From Candidatus Berkelbacteria bacterium RIFCSPLOWO2_01_FULL_50_28 (GTDB lineage: Bacteria > Patescibacteria > UBA1384 > 2-12-FULL-50-11): a stretch of 64,000 nucleotides of DNA. This document shows positions 55,825-63,407 of this stretch, piece after piece. The notes beneath the pieces are model-generated. The model saw only the letters and a list, made by a program, of their open reading frames with translations. It searched no databases and was not told where the DNA came from. The position numbers were made by a program, and so were the translations under genes. The DNA is taken from contig MEZX01000003.1 in the NCBI GenBank assembly GCA_001774395.1, positions 11,342-75,341 on the forward strand, given 5' to 3'. The stretch's first letter is position 1, and the number at the start of each line of letters is the position of its first letter.

Positions 55825-56360
55825 CGCGCCGGCAGCCGAAACAGCGGATTATTGCCTACCTTACCGATAATATACGAACGCGGCACCGCTCCCCAAGCCC
55901 GGGAGTCCGAGCTCACAAAACGATTGTCCCCTAGCACAAAATATTCGTTACTCGTCAGCCGTCGCTTTAGGTCCGGTCCGGTCGTGATGCTCTGATCAAG
56001 ATAGTTTTCGTCCAGAGTCCAGCCATCAATCGCAACGCGTCCGCTTCTTATCTCCACTTTCTCGCCCGGCAGGGCGATGATTCTTTTGATGAACCGTTTT
56101 TCGGTTTCACCGGGAAAGTACATTGCAATGACGTCAAAACGCTCGGGAGGTTTCAGTCGGTAGCTTATTTTATCTATCAACAATACCTCGCCGTCGAAGT
56201 AATTCGGATCCATGCTTGTTCCGCGAACGACCAGGGCCGAGTAGAAAAAGTAGTGCGTTAATAACCCCAGTACCAAAATAACGGTCGCCAGCTTGGAAAA
56301 ATCATAGACCCAGCCCAGGCGCCAAAACAACTTCTCTGCGGTTTGAGGATGTAAATTCAC
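55821..56360 (-). CDS. lepB: signal peptidase I
   Basis: 179 residues. Membrane anchor (about 22-44), GTSMDPN with the nucleophilic serine (about 50), a KRFIKRIIALPGE stretch with the general-base lysine, and the C-terminal GDNRFVSSDSRAWG box. It cleaves signal peptides of secreted proteins. It overlaps ftsH by 4 bp (ATGA), so it is made in the same operon. Confidence 0.95.
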   Translation of the reverse strand: MNLHPQTAEKLFWRLGWVYDFSKLATVILVLGLLTHYFFYSALVVRGTSMDPNYFDGEVLLIDKISYRLKPPERFDVIAMYFPGETEKRFIKRIIALPGEKVEIRSGRVAIDGWTLDENYLDQSITTGPDLKRRLTSNEYFVLGDNRFVSSDSRAWGAVPRSYIIGKVGNNPLFRLPAR

Positions 56361-58159
56361 ACTTTCAGTGTAGCAAAGAGCTCTCGCAACGGCTCGTCCT
56401 CAAGCGTCTCAACCTCAAGTAATTTCTTGGCAATAGCGTGAAGACCAGTAAGATGTTTTGTGAGCAATTTCTGCGCCTTCACCCATGCTGTGGTGATCAT
56501 CTTGTGAATCTGGTCGTCAACTTGCGCAGCCAATTTTTCGGAGTAAATCTTGTGCGAGCCAAACTCCCTGCCCAAAAACACCATCTCCTCTCGCTCACCG
56601 AGTTTGATCGGGCCGATCTCGCTCATGCCGAATATCGTCACCATCTCGCGAGCGATTTTGGTCGCTCGTTCAAGATCGTTAGCGGCACCAGTTGTGATAT
56701 CTTTGAAAATCAACTGCTCGGCCGCGCGGCCGGCAAGCAGTGCCACCAACTCTTGCTCAAATTTTGACTTCGGAATAAGGTGACGCTCCTCCTGGGGCAG
56801 ACTCAAAGTGTAACCCAAGGCCATCCCTCGCGAGACGATCGAAACCTTATGAACGTCGTCCAGTTCTGGTAGTAGGTGGCCGACAACCGCGTGGCCAGCT
56901 TCGTGGTAAGCCACAATCTCCCTTTCCCGTTTCTTCAAAAGATGACTGGTGCGCTCCGGGCCCAACATCGTCTTGTCGATCGAAGCGCGCAGATCGCGTT
57001 GCTCAATTTTCTTCCTATTTGCCCGCGCCGCCAGGATCGCCGCCTCGTTAACAACGTTACGCAAATCAGCGCCTGAAAGGCCTGGTGTGGACTTAGCTAT
57101 CTCGCCAAACTCGACGGCTTTATCGATCGGCTTGTTTCGAGCATGGATTCGCAGGATTTCTGTGCGCTCCTCACGATCGGGTAAGTCAAGTACAACTTTG
57201 CGATCGAATCGGCCCGGACGCAGTAGGGCCGGGTCCAAAACGTCGGGGCGGTTCGTAGCAGCCAAAACAATTACATTGGCTTCGGTATCAAAACCGTCCA
57301 TCTCCACTAGAATTTGATTTAGCGTCTGCTCACGTTCGTCGTGCGAGCCGCCCAAACCGGTGCCGCGCTGGCGTCCAACGGCGTCAAGCTCGTCAATAAA
57401 AATAACCGTTGGGGCGGATTTCTTGGCCTTGGTGAAAAGATCCCGCACTCGGCTAGCTCCAACGCCGACAAACATCTCGACAAATTCCGAGGCCGAGATC
57501 GAGAAGAAGGGAACTCCGGCCTCACCGGCAACAGCTTTAGCAAGCAACGTTTTACCTACCCCAGCTGGCCCGACGAGTAGCACCCCGTGCGGGATCTCCG
57601 CCCCCAACGCTCGAAATTTGGCTGGATGCTTGAGAAACTCCACAATTTCCTCCAACTCTTGTTTGACGTGTTTTAGCCCCGCCACGTCTTTAAAGCTGAC
57701 TGGCTTTTTACCGGCGTACATTCGCGCGGTGGTTTTGCCAAACGACATCGCCTGCATATTGCCGCTTCTGGCTTGTCGGGCGATAAAGAAAAGGAAAAGC
57801 CCGAGCAAGAGAAATGGCACGAAGATGGAAAGTACAGTTGTCCAAACTGCCCCCGAAGTTCCAGAACGAACGTTGATAATCACATGTTCCGGCGTAATGC
57901 CATAGTCTTTTAGCCCCTGGCTGGTTTCTTTTATAGCAACCTGCTTGGTACCGTCCTTGAGCGTAGCGGTAATTTTATCGCCATCAACCGTAACTTCTTT
58001 TACTTGTTTGGCCGCGACTTCATCAGCCAACTGTGAGATCGGTATTTCCTTTATGTCGCTTGAACGGGAAAAATTAAATAAACTCCAAAGAACCAACATC
58101 AAAAAGACGAAGGTTAGGACGGTAAAAGTTTGGCGCCAGAAGCGGTTTCGATTAGTCAT
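56357..58159 (-). CDS. ftsH: ATP-dependent zinc metalloprotease FtsH
   Basis: 600 residues. Two membrane segments (about 8-28 and 108-128) around a periplasmic domain; AAA+ domain with GPAGVGKTLLAKA (Walker A), FIDELDAVGR (Walker B) and the SRH region; zinc-protease HEAGH. It degrades membrane and regulatory proteins. The full-length protein, with no missing motif, is upstream of lepB in a two-gene operon. Confidence 0.97.
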   Translation of the reverse strand: MTNRNRFWRQTFTVLTFVFLMLVLWSLFNFSRSSDIKEIPISQLADEVAAKQVKEVTVDGDKITATLKDGTKQVAIKETSQGLKDYGITPEHVIINVRSGTSGAVWTTVLSIFVPFLLLGLFLFFIARQARSGNMQAMSFGKTTARMYAGKKPVSFKDVAGLKHVKQELEEIVEFLKHPAKFRALGAEIPHGVLLVGPAGVGKTLLAKAVAGEAGVPFFSISASEFVEMFVGVGASRVRDLFTKAKKSAPTVIFIDELDAVGRQRGTGLGGSHDEREQTLNQILVEMDGFDTEANVIVLAATNRPDVLDPALLRPGRFDRKVVLDLPDREERTEILRIHARNKPIDKAVEFGEIAKSTPGLSGADLRNVVNEAAILAARANRKKIEQRDLRASIDKTMLGPERTSHLLKKREREIVAYHEAGHAVVGHLLPELDDVHKVSIVSRGMALGYTLSLPQEERHLIPKSKFEQELVALLAGRAAEQLIFKDITTGAANDLERATKIAREMVTIFGMSEIGPIKLGEREEMVFLGREFGSHKIYSEKLAAQVDDQIHKMITTAWVKAQKLLTKHLTGLHAIAKKLLEVETLEDEPLRELFATLKV

Positions 58160-58278
58160 GGTAATTGACTAACACTACTTGCGATTTGTGATTCATGCTC
58201 CAAGTATTTTAGCTAAATTTGAACAATAATTCAAAGGCAACGCCGTCGGTCAACCTAGATTTTGCCGTTACGGTAAGA

Positions 58279-58284
58279 TATAAT
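58279..58284 (+). promoter_or_regulatory. -10 element (TATAAT) of initiator tRNA
   Basis: Ends 7 nt before the tRNA 5' end, so transcription should begin at or next to the mature end. Confidence 0.65.
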
Positions 58285-58291
58285 CTTCCCT

Positions 58292-58364
58292 AGCGGGGTG
58301 GAGCAGTGGTCAGCTCGCGTGGCTCATAACCACGAGGTCGTTAGTTCGAATCTAACCCCCGCTA
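58292..58364 (+). tRNA. initiator tRNA-fMet (anticodon CAT)
   Basis: Acceptor AGCGGGG/CCCCGCT, GGAGCAGTGGTCAGCTCG D arm and anticodon stem CGTGG/CCACG with loop CTCATAA. The start GCGGGGTGGAGCAG is typical of initiators. The first pair is a weak A-T, where E. coli has a C-A mismatch. Only two G-C pairs flank the loop instead of three. Confidence 0.88.
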
Positions 58365-58369
58365 CAAAG

Positions 58370-58405
58370 ACAATAGTCCGCCGAAAAAGCGGGCTATTGT
58401 TTTTT
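58370..58405 (+). terminator. terminator of initiator tRNA
   Basis: ACAATAGTCCGC pairs with GCGGGCTATTGT (one G-U), loop CGAAAAA, then T6. Confidence 0.9.
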
Positions 58406-58419
58406 AGCAGATAAAATGA

Positions 58420-58441
58420 AGGCCCGGCGCGTGCCGGACCT
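58420..58441 (-). terminator. terminator of the 58451 gene
   Basis: AGGTCCGGC/GCCGGGCCT on the minus strand with one mismatch, followed by TCATTTTATC. Confidence 0.65.
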
Positions 58442-58450
58442 CTTTGTGGG

Positions 58451-59011
58451 CTATGAAGGCCCGATGAACATCGATCTGTCGATGAGTTGCAGCGATTCCC
58501 GGACTTTCTGGGTGATCGCTTGGCGACTCTCCAGCTCCCGAACGAGCTCGGGAGGAAGCTCGAACTTGATCTTGTAACCCGCGTAGGATGCGATGTAACG
58601 TTTGCCAGTCTCAAAGTGCCAACTCGCAACTCGCATCAACTCGCGCTCCACGGGGTGAAAAACAAATCGCAATAGCTCGTAAGCCTCACACCCGCTTATG
58701 GTCCAGTGCGGTGAGTCCGTGATGCTACAAATCCGCCGTAAATCCGTTAAGGAGAATACCGGATGCACTGACAGCATATAGCGCCAACGCGGCGTTAGCC
58801 TAAGGTAGAACTTGCCCTTAGCACCGTTTTCCACCAGCGTGTAGGCGTAGCTCCACCTTCTGGTAAGCTTTCTCACCTCGTCATCGCTTAACTCCGAATA
58901 TTCTTCGCTGGATACCTCCAGACACGGGTACTCTCCCCGAAGCTCGGTCGGCTTTGGCGTGCCGCTGTGCCAATGGTCAACAACGATATCTTTCACAATA
59001 GTAAGAATCAA
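58451..59011 (-). CDS. hypothetical protein
   Basis: 186 residues from TTG 59011, which has AGGAGG at ideal distance (8 nt); the GTG at 59020 overlaps that site. Basic, mixed alpha/beta, with WSYAYTLVENGAKGKFYLRLTPRWRYML in the middle and an ELESRQAITQKVRE helix near the end. No signal or membrane segment and no motif recognised. Confidence 0.65.
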   Translation of the reverse strand: MILTIVKDIVVDHWHSGTPKPTELRGEYPCLEVSSEEYSELSDDEVRKLTRRWSYAYTLVENGAKGKFYLRLTPRWRYMLSVHPVFSLTDLRRICSITDSPHWTISGCEAYELLRFVFHPVERELMRVASWHFETGKRYIASYAGYKIKFELPPELVRELESRQAITQKVRESLQLIDRSMFIGPS

Positions 59012-59155
59012 AGCAGTCACCTCCTAAGAGGACTTACAAGCGATGCTTGCAGGGCAATAGTAGCGATTTTCTTTCAGTTTATCAAGTGGAATGGGGGATA
59101 ATTTGCCCAAGCTACTTCATCAAATGGGTGATTATTGGTAAAATTAACAGGATTT

Positions 59156-59229
59156 GCCGGGGTAGCTCAGTTGGTTAGAGCACAACACTCATAAAGTTGA
59201 GGTCGCGAGTTCGATCCTCGCCCCCGGCA
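59156..59229 (+). tRNA. tRNA-Met, elongator type (anticodon CAT)
   Basis: Acceptor GCCGGGG/CCCCGGC, loop CTCATAA in stem CAACA/AGTTG with one A-A mismatch, T arm GCGAG-TTCGATC-CTCGC, discriminator A. TTAGAGCACAACACTCATAA is close to elongator tRNA-Met; tRNA-Ile with lysidine (read as CAT) cannot be excluded. Confidence 0.85.
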
Positions 59230-59625
59230 CTACGAACCGAAAAAGTACTTCCACCACTTAGAAAGACTGCTCTCTGGTTTTTCCCTCACGGGGGCAGCGT
59301 CGTGATAGATCTGGTCGCTCACTATCGAACCAGAAGATGGTTCTTTTGGTAGCCCTTTGACGAGAAGAACTTTTTCGTTGGTTTTTCTTAATCCTAAACG
59401 ACGCCTGGCCTCAAGCTCTTTGTAGGTGGCCGTCTTGTAGTAATCGATCAGTAGCTCGAGTTTTTTCTTTTGGGTTTCCAGCTCGGCCGTTTTTTGTTTG
59501 GCCGAATCTAACCTGGAACCTATCTCGTGGTTGCGAATGATGAGCCTAGCGTTCGAATAAACGGCAAAAACAAAGAAGACTGCCAGGGCTAAACGGGCTA
59601 AGTTGTGACGTAAGAATGCAGCCAT
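59230..59625 (-). CDS. FtsB/DivIC-like septum formation initiator
   Basis: 131 residues from MAAFLRHNLARLALAVF (59625); the six codons before it are part of the terminator hairpin. One membrane segment (about 9-27), an extracytoplasmic coiled coil (about 35-66, LDSAKQKTAELETQKKKLEL), and a YKELEARRRLGLRKTNEKVLL end typical of FtsB/DivIC. It links FtsL and FtsQ in the divisome. Confidence 0.82.
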   Translation of the reverse strand: MAAFLRHNLARLALAVFFVFAVYSNARLIIRNHEIGSRLDSAKQKTAELETQKKKLELLIDYYKTATYKELEARRRLGLRKTNEKVLLVKGLPKEPSSGSIVSDQIYHDAAPVREKPESSLSKWWKYFFGS

Positions 59626-59643
59626 CGGTAATAAGTCTAACAT

Positions 59644-59676
59644 AACAAAAACGACCCCGTTGGGGTCGTTTTTGTT
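59644..59676. terminator. strong bidirectional terminator
   Basis: Perfect 15-bp stem AACAAAAACGACCCC-GTT-GGGGTCGTTTTTGTT with T runs on both strands; on the minus strand it terminates the lamin-tail gene. Confidence 0.9.
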
Positions 59677-61878
59677 TTAACGTCGGCGCTTTCGGCGCCC
59701 GGAACGTTTTGCCGTTACCGGCTTAGTCCGTCCCCTCGTCTGGTCGAACGATTCTTCGGCCGTTGGCTGTAGTGAACGCGAAAGCGCGTAGAACGTCGCG
59801 GCGATCACCAACAACAGAACCACTACCACAAACACTCGCGGCCAGTCTTGACTGTTGGTCGCGTCAACCTTAGTCGGCTGAGGCTTGGCGGGATCTTCCG
59901 GAGAGGGCGTTTCCGCCGCGTGCGCTTTTGGTACCAACACAGCCTTTGCGGTTGCTGGAGGCGCTTCAATTACTTCCCTCGCGCCGTCAATCGCACTTGT
60001 CTGCGTTACCTGATGGCCGTTTACCCACCCGGCAGTAACGTTGACGCCTTCAACCAAAGCCAGAGTAAAGACATTACTCTTGGAGGCAGGGTTACCGTAC
60101 TTATCGAAGGCATAAACCGCAAACTCGTACGTATGTCCGACCGGCAAGTCGAGCCGCACTGTCGTGGCTGTTAGGTCGAATGTTTTCGTTTCAATACCGC
60201 CCTCAGCGCGATAGCCAACCTGGTAATAAGCTGAGTCGGCTGAACCTAAGCCCCAACTAATCGTTGTGCGACAGAATTGATTTGGACAGCTGGCTGCGAT
60301 CTTTTGGAGCGTGGCTGAATTGGGCCCAACAGTATCGTTGAAGGCCTGCACCGCGCTACTTGAGTTATTACCAGCGTCAATTGCTTGAACGTTGACGACG
60401 CCGTACAGATTGTCGCCGATAGAGACCGCCGGAAAACTACCATCGGGGTTTGACGCCACCGAGCCAAGCAGTATCACTCCCGGATCGGCCGGATTGCGAT
60501 CAAGGACGTTGATCGTCGAGGTTTCCGAAACTGCTCCGGAGAGCCCGTACACGGTATCAACAGTCCCCGGTTTGTTCTGGTTCGTCTTTATCTTCGTCAG
60601 AATAAGAATCGGCGCCAAGTTGTCTAGCGCCTGGCCGTTAACTGGTCCGACCGGGGCAGATTCAAGGCCGCTGAAGTCAATCGCCACAGCCTTAAACTCG
60701 TAAGTCGCTGGGACGTTATTCAAGCCGTTTACCACCGCGCTTGTTAACAGCGCGGTATTTAGCGGCGTCCAATCAACTTCGCCAACTTCGCGATAGTTAA
60801 GCTCGTAGTTAGTTACGTCTAAGGACACTGAGGCGTCCCAAGAAGCGTTTACGGCACCGCCGTTGTCGCTCGGCACGTCAGTTACAGCCAGGTTGGTGGG
60901 CGGCTGTGGAACAGCGATGTCTACCGTGAAGCCGTCGCTTGCGGCAACACTTCCCGTTAAACCGGCTCCGTTTGTCGCGCGTACTAGACTGTAGTACTTC
61001 ACGCCGCTTATAGCACTGAAGTTGAGTGTGGTTGCAGTGACCGAACCAACGTCGGTGAACCCGACCACATCTGCTGTACTCGTCGTCAGGCCAAGGCCGG
61101 CTTCATAGCGAGCTACTCCCGATTCTGGGTCAACGAACCCGCTCCAATTCATGCTGATACTGGTAAGGTTGTTGCTCCAGTCGATGTCTACACCGGTGCC
61201 GTCGTTAACGATACCGCCGAGCGGTGCAGTTACATCGCTATCGTTATTTGCCCTGGGCGAAGCGTTGTCGATCGCTCCCAAATCTAAATTGATTTGAGAC
61301 GCCGAATCGTGCCAGCTTGTTTCAAGTAACCCATCAGTAATGACGATGTTGCGTTCCATCGCCTTCTTGATCGCTAGGTTACTGCCCTTGAGCGGACTAC
61401 CGCCCGAGCCGTCACAACCAGCCTGATCGATCACGGTTGGTGGGTCAGTCGGGAACGGGTTTTGCAATTCCATATAGACACTCGACCCGGCTTGGCAGGT
61501 GTTACTAAGAGAAACACTGGTCGTAACCCAATCAGACGCAACATTGAGAACCGAATTCTCGTGATTCAAATCGTAGTTGCTGATCAGGAAATAGCCGTTC
61601 CCTTCGATACTGTTGCCAGCCGGAATTGTCAGAGTTCCATTACTGGGTGCAGCATGGGTCAACTGCCAGCCAGACAAGTCAATCGCATCGCTGGTGGTGT
61701 TACGCAGTTCAATCCATTCGTCAGCTGTACTTGCCGCTGAGCCCATCCACATCACTTCATTTATCACTACTGTCTCGCCCGCCGCGTAAGCGCGCGAGAT
61801 GTTCATCGTTTCGGCAATGATTGCTCCTTGCAGGACAAGCAAAAGTACCAAGAAACGAATGAATATTTTCTTAAACAT
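59677..61878 (-). CDS. surface protein with lamin-tail and fibronectin-like domains
   Basis: 733 residues from MFKKIFIRFLVLLLVLQG (61878) with AAGGAGA just upstream; the longer open frame includes two GAGC-type repeats. Signal peptide (about 1-30, ending AYAA), lamin-tail domain (about 33-160; VVINEVMWMGSAASTADEWIEL, DLSGWQLTHA), three or more fibronectin-III/Ig-like modules, a C-terminal membrane segment (about 685-702) and a basic tail. Such proteins are exposed at the surface. Whether the lamin tail binds DNA or a partner is unknown. Confidence 0.85.
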   Translation of the reverse strand: MFKKIFIRFLVLLLVLQGAIIAETMNISRAYAAGETVVINEVMWMGSAASTADEWIELRNTTSDAIDLSGWQLTHAAPSNGTLTIPAGNSIEGNGYFLISNYDLNHENSVLNVASDWVTTSVSLSNTCQAGSSVYMELQNPFPTDPPTVIDQAGCDGSGGSPLKGSNLAIKKAMERNIVITDGLLETSWHDSASQINLDLGAIDNASPRANNDSDVTAPLGGIVNDGTGVDIDWSNNLTSISMNWSGFVDPESGVARYEAGLGLTTSTADVVGFTDVGSVTATTLNFSAISGVKYYSLVRATNGAGLTGSVAASDGFTVDIAVPQPPTNLAVTDVPSDNGGAVNASWDASVSLDVTNYELNYREVGEVDWTPLNTALLTSAVVNGLNNVPATYEFKAVAIDFSGLESAPVGPVNGQALDNLAPILILTKIKTNQNKPGTVDTVYGLSGAVSETSTINVLDRNPADPGVILLGSVASNPDGSFPAVSIGDNLYGVVNVQAIDAGNNSSSAVQAFNDTVGPNSATLQKIAASCPNQFCRTTISWGLGSADSAYYQVGYRAEGGIETKTFDLTATTVRLDLPVGHTYEFAVYAFDKYGNPASKSNVFTLALVEGVNVTAGWVNGHQVTQTSAIDGAREVIEAPPATAKAVLVPKAHAAETPSPEDPAKPQPTKVDATNSQDWPRVFVVVVLLLVIAATFYALSRSLQPTAEESFDQTRGRTKPVTAKRSGRRKRRR

Positions 61879-61936
61879 ATTTCTCCTTCTAGTTGTTAAG
61901 GGACCAATCCCTCCAACCTTCAACAAGTTCAGGTTG

Positions 61937-61958
61937 ACCCTGAGCCGAGTCGAAGGGT
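61937..61958 (+). repeat. GAGC-type hairpin repeat
   Basis: Arms ACCCT/AGGGT around GAGCCGAGTCGA. Confidence 0.6.
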
Positions 61959-61962
61959 TTAT

Positions 61963-61980
61963 CCTGAGCCCTGTCGAAGG
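61963..61980 (+). repeat. GAGC-type hairpin repeat, short arms
   Basis: Arms CCT/AGG around GAGCCCTGTCGA, directly next to the copy at 61937. Confidence 0.5.
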
Positions 61981-62064
61981 GCAATACAACCCTAGAAGTT
62001 CACCCCTAAGACGTAGCCTTAAAATAGCGAATATCCGCTCCTTGTCAAACAGTTACCGGTAATC

Positions 62065-62691
62065 CTACGTCGCCCTGGTCGAAAGAAAATTGAGGAAGTT
62101 CCGTACGGTCGTTATGAATTCCCCTGAGAGCTTATCGTAGCTGCTTTGAGCGAACGTGAAATTAAGATAGATGGCCTGATTTTGGGTAGGAACAATTACC
62201 ATCAGATGGTCCATTGTTGCGTTGTTGTTAACCGTTGTCTGCTGGTAGTGAACTTCAACGACGTTGAATCCCGCCCGCCTAACAGTTTTGTTACTAATAA
62301 GCGTGAATCCTTTCAATTTTTGCGCCAACGAACCAGCGATGGTCTTGGAGAGAGTGCGAATGTCAGACCCCTCGGTGAATGTTCCTTCCACAATCCGAAC
62401 AAAGTACGAGGCGCTTGGGTTGGAGCGCGACGCAACCGCTATAATCCCGGCCTTGCTATCTGCCTTGGTGAGCTCTTGTTTCTTCCACGACTGTGGATAG
62501 CTACTGCTGATTGTCGTCAGGTGCTGATACGACTTCAGATTGGCCTTGGCCTTAACGTAACCGTTGCTAAACAGAAACAGACCAATTCCAGCTATTAATA
62601 ATAGCACCCCCATCACGATTGGAAGGACAATCCGCTTGTTGTTCCAGAAGGTCCACTTTGGTAATTGGGTCTGACGACTCAATATGTTCAT
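62065..62691 (-). CDS. membrane-anchored protein, PsbP-like outer domain
   Basis: 208 residues from MNILSRQTQLPKWTFW; a minus-strand TAAACT ends 8 nt upstream. Membrane segment (about 22-41), then YPQSWKKQELTKADSKAG, TYV-like strands and a DHLMVIVPTQNQAIYLNF hairpin. The YPQSW motif and a C-terminal strand pair are shared with the next gene, indicating distant paralogues. Confidence 0.7.
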   Translation of the reverse strand: MNILSRQTQLPKWTFWNNKRIVLPIVMGVLLLIAGIGLFLFSNGYVKAKANLKSYQHLTTISSSYPQSWKKQELTKADSKAGIIAVASRSNPSASYFVRIVEGTFTEGSDIRTLSKTIAGSLAQKLKGFTLISNKTVRRAGFNVVEVHYQQTTVNNNATMDHLMVIVPTQNQAIYLNFTFAQSSYDKLSGEFITTVRNFLNFLSTRAT

Positions 62692-62751
62692 TTGTTTGTA
62701 GTTTAGCCTATCTCGGTAATTTGCCAAGCCACTGCGAAAGGGGCCGCACAG

Positions 62752-63303
62752 TCACAGTAAGTGTAGGGTTTTCTGGATCGCTCTCGTATCTGAACTGAGT
62801 TTGGCCTGGTCCACCGATAACACTCGCAAATAATAGGCGTCGTTGCCCAAGGGCATAATGAAGAAGTTGACGTAAACTGGTGTTTTCTCGGCGCCGGTAT
62901 AACTAAAAGATACGACGCTAGCAGACCGTCCGGAAATTTCGAGGCGCTCCAGCTTAACTTTCTTATAGCCTTTGTAAACAGTCGGGAAGCCCCGCTCAGC
63001 GCTACCTTCCAGGAAAGTTAGGAAGTCGGTTTTTGTGACGTTGGCACCGATAATAGCACCTTTCTCTTGCGCCAGCTCAATACTGCTGACAGGGTCATCC
63101 TCCCTCAAGCTGATGAGCACCTGGGCGCGGTTGGTCGCAGCCTTTGCTGTTGCTTGCTTGACGTAGCTCTTTGGATATTTGAACGTAACGGCCGATGATG
63201 TGAACTCTAGAAATGAACCAGCCCGCCACCAAACGGTTGAGCCAACAATGACCGCCAACAGTAGTATGATGCCCCCTAAAATGGCCTTTTTGGAGATCTT
63301 CAT
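62752..63303 (-). CDS. membrane-anchored protein, distant paralogue of 62065
   Basis: 183 residues from MKISKKAILGGIILLL; TATACT (63310-63315 on the minus strand) ends 6 nt before the ATG, so the mRNA is probably leaderless. Membrane segment (about 7-26), then FKYPKSYVKQ, ARS-type strand, TDFLTFLEGSAERGF and a final NDAYYLRVLS strand. Same domain plan as the 62065 gene. Function unknown. Confidence 0.7.
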   Translation of the reverse strand: MKISKKAILGGIILLLAVIVGSTVWWRAGSFLEFTSSAVTFKYPKSYVKQATAKAATNRAQVLISLREDDPVSSIELAQEKGAIIGANVTKTDFLTFLEGSAERGFPTVYKGYKKVKLERLEISGRSASVVSFSYTGAEKTPVYVNFFIMPLGNDAYYLRVLSVDQAKLSSDTRAIQKTLHLL

Positions 63304-63356
63304 CGGTCCAGTATACCACCACGAATTTAGCACTAAGCCCTTCTAAGGACCATGCC

Positions 63357-63381
63357 AAAAAGGCCCGGACGGGGCCCCTTT
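63357..63381 (-). terminator. terminator of the repeat-rich protein gene
   Basis: AAAGGGGCCC/GGGCCTTTTT on the minus strand (10 pairs including two G-U). Confidence 0.75.
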
Positions 63382-63407
63382 AGCTTTCGAGTACACTCGA
63401 CTCTTCT

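Noticed and set aside
56949..57905. Plus-strand frames opposite ftsH
   Set aside because: Antisense shadows of the AAA+ domain, serine/arginine-rich.
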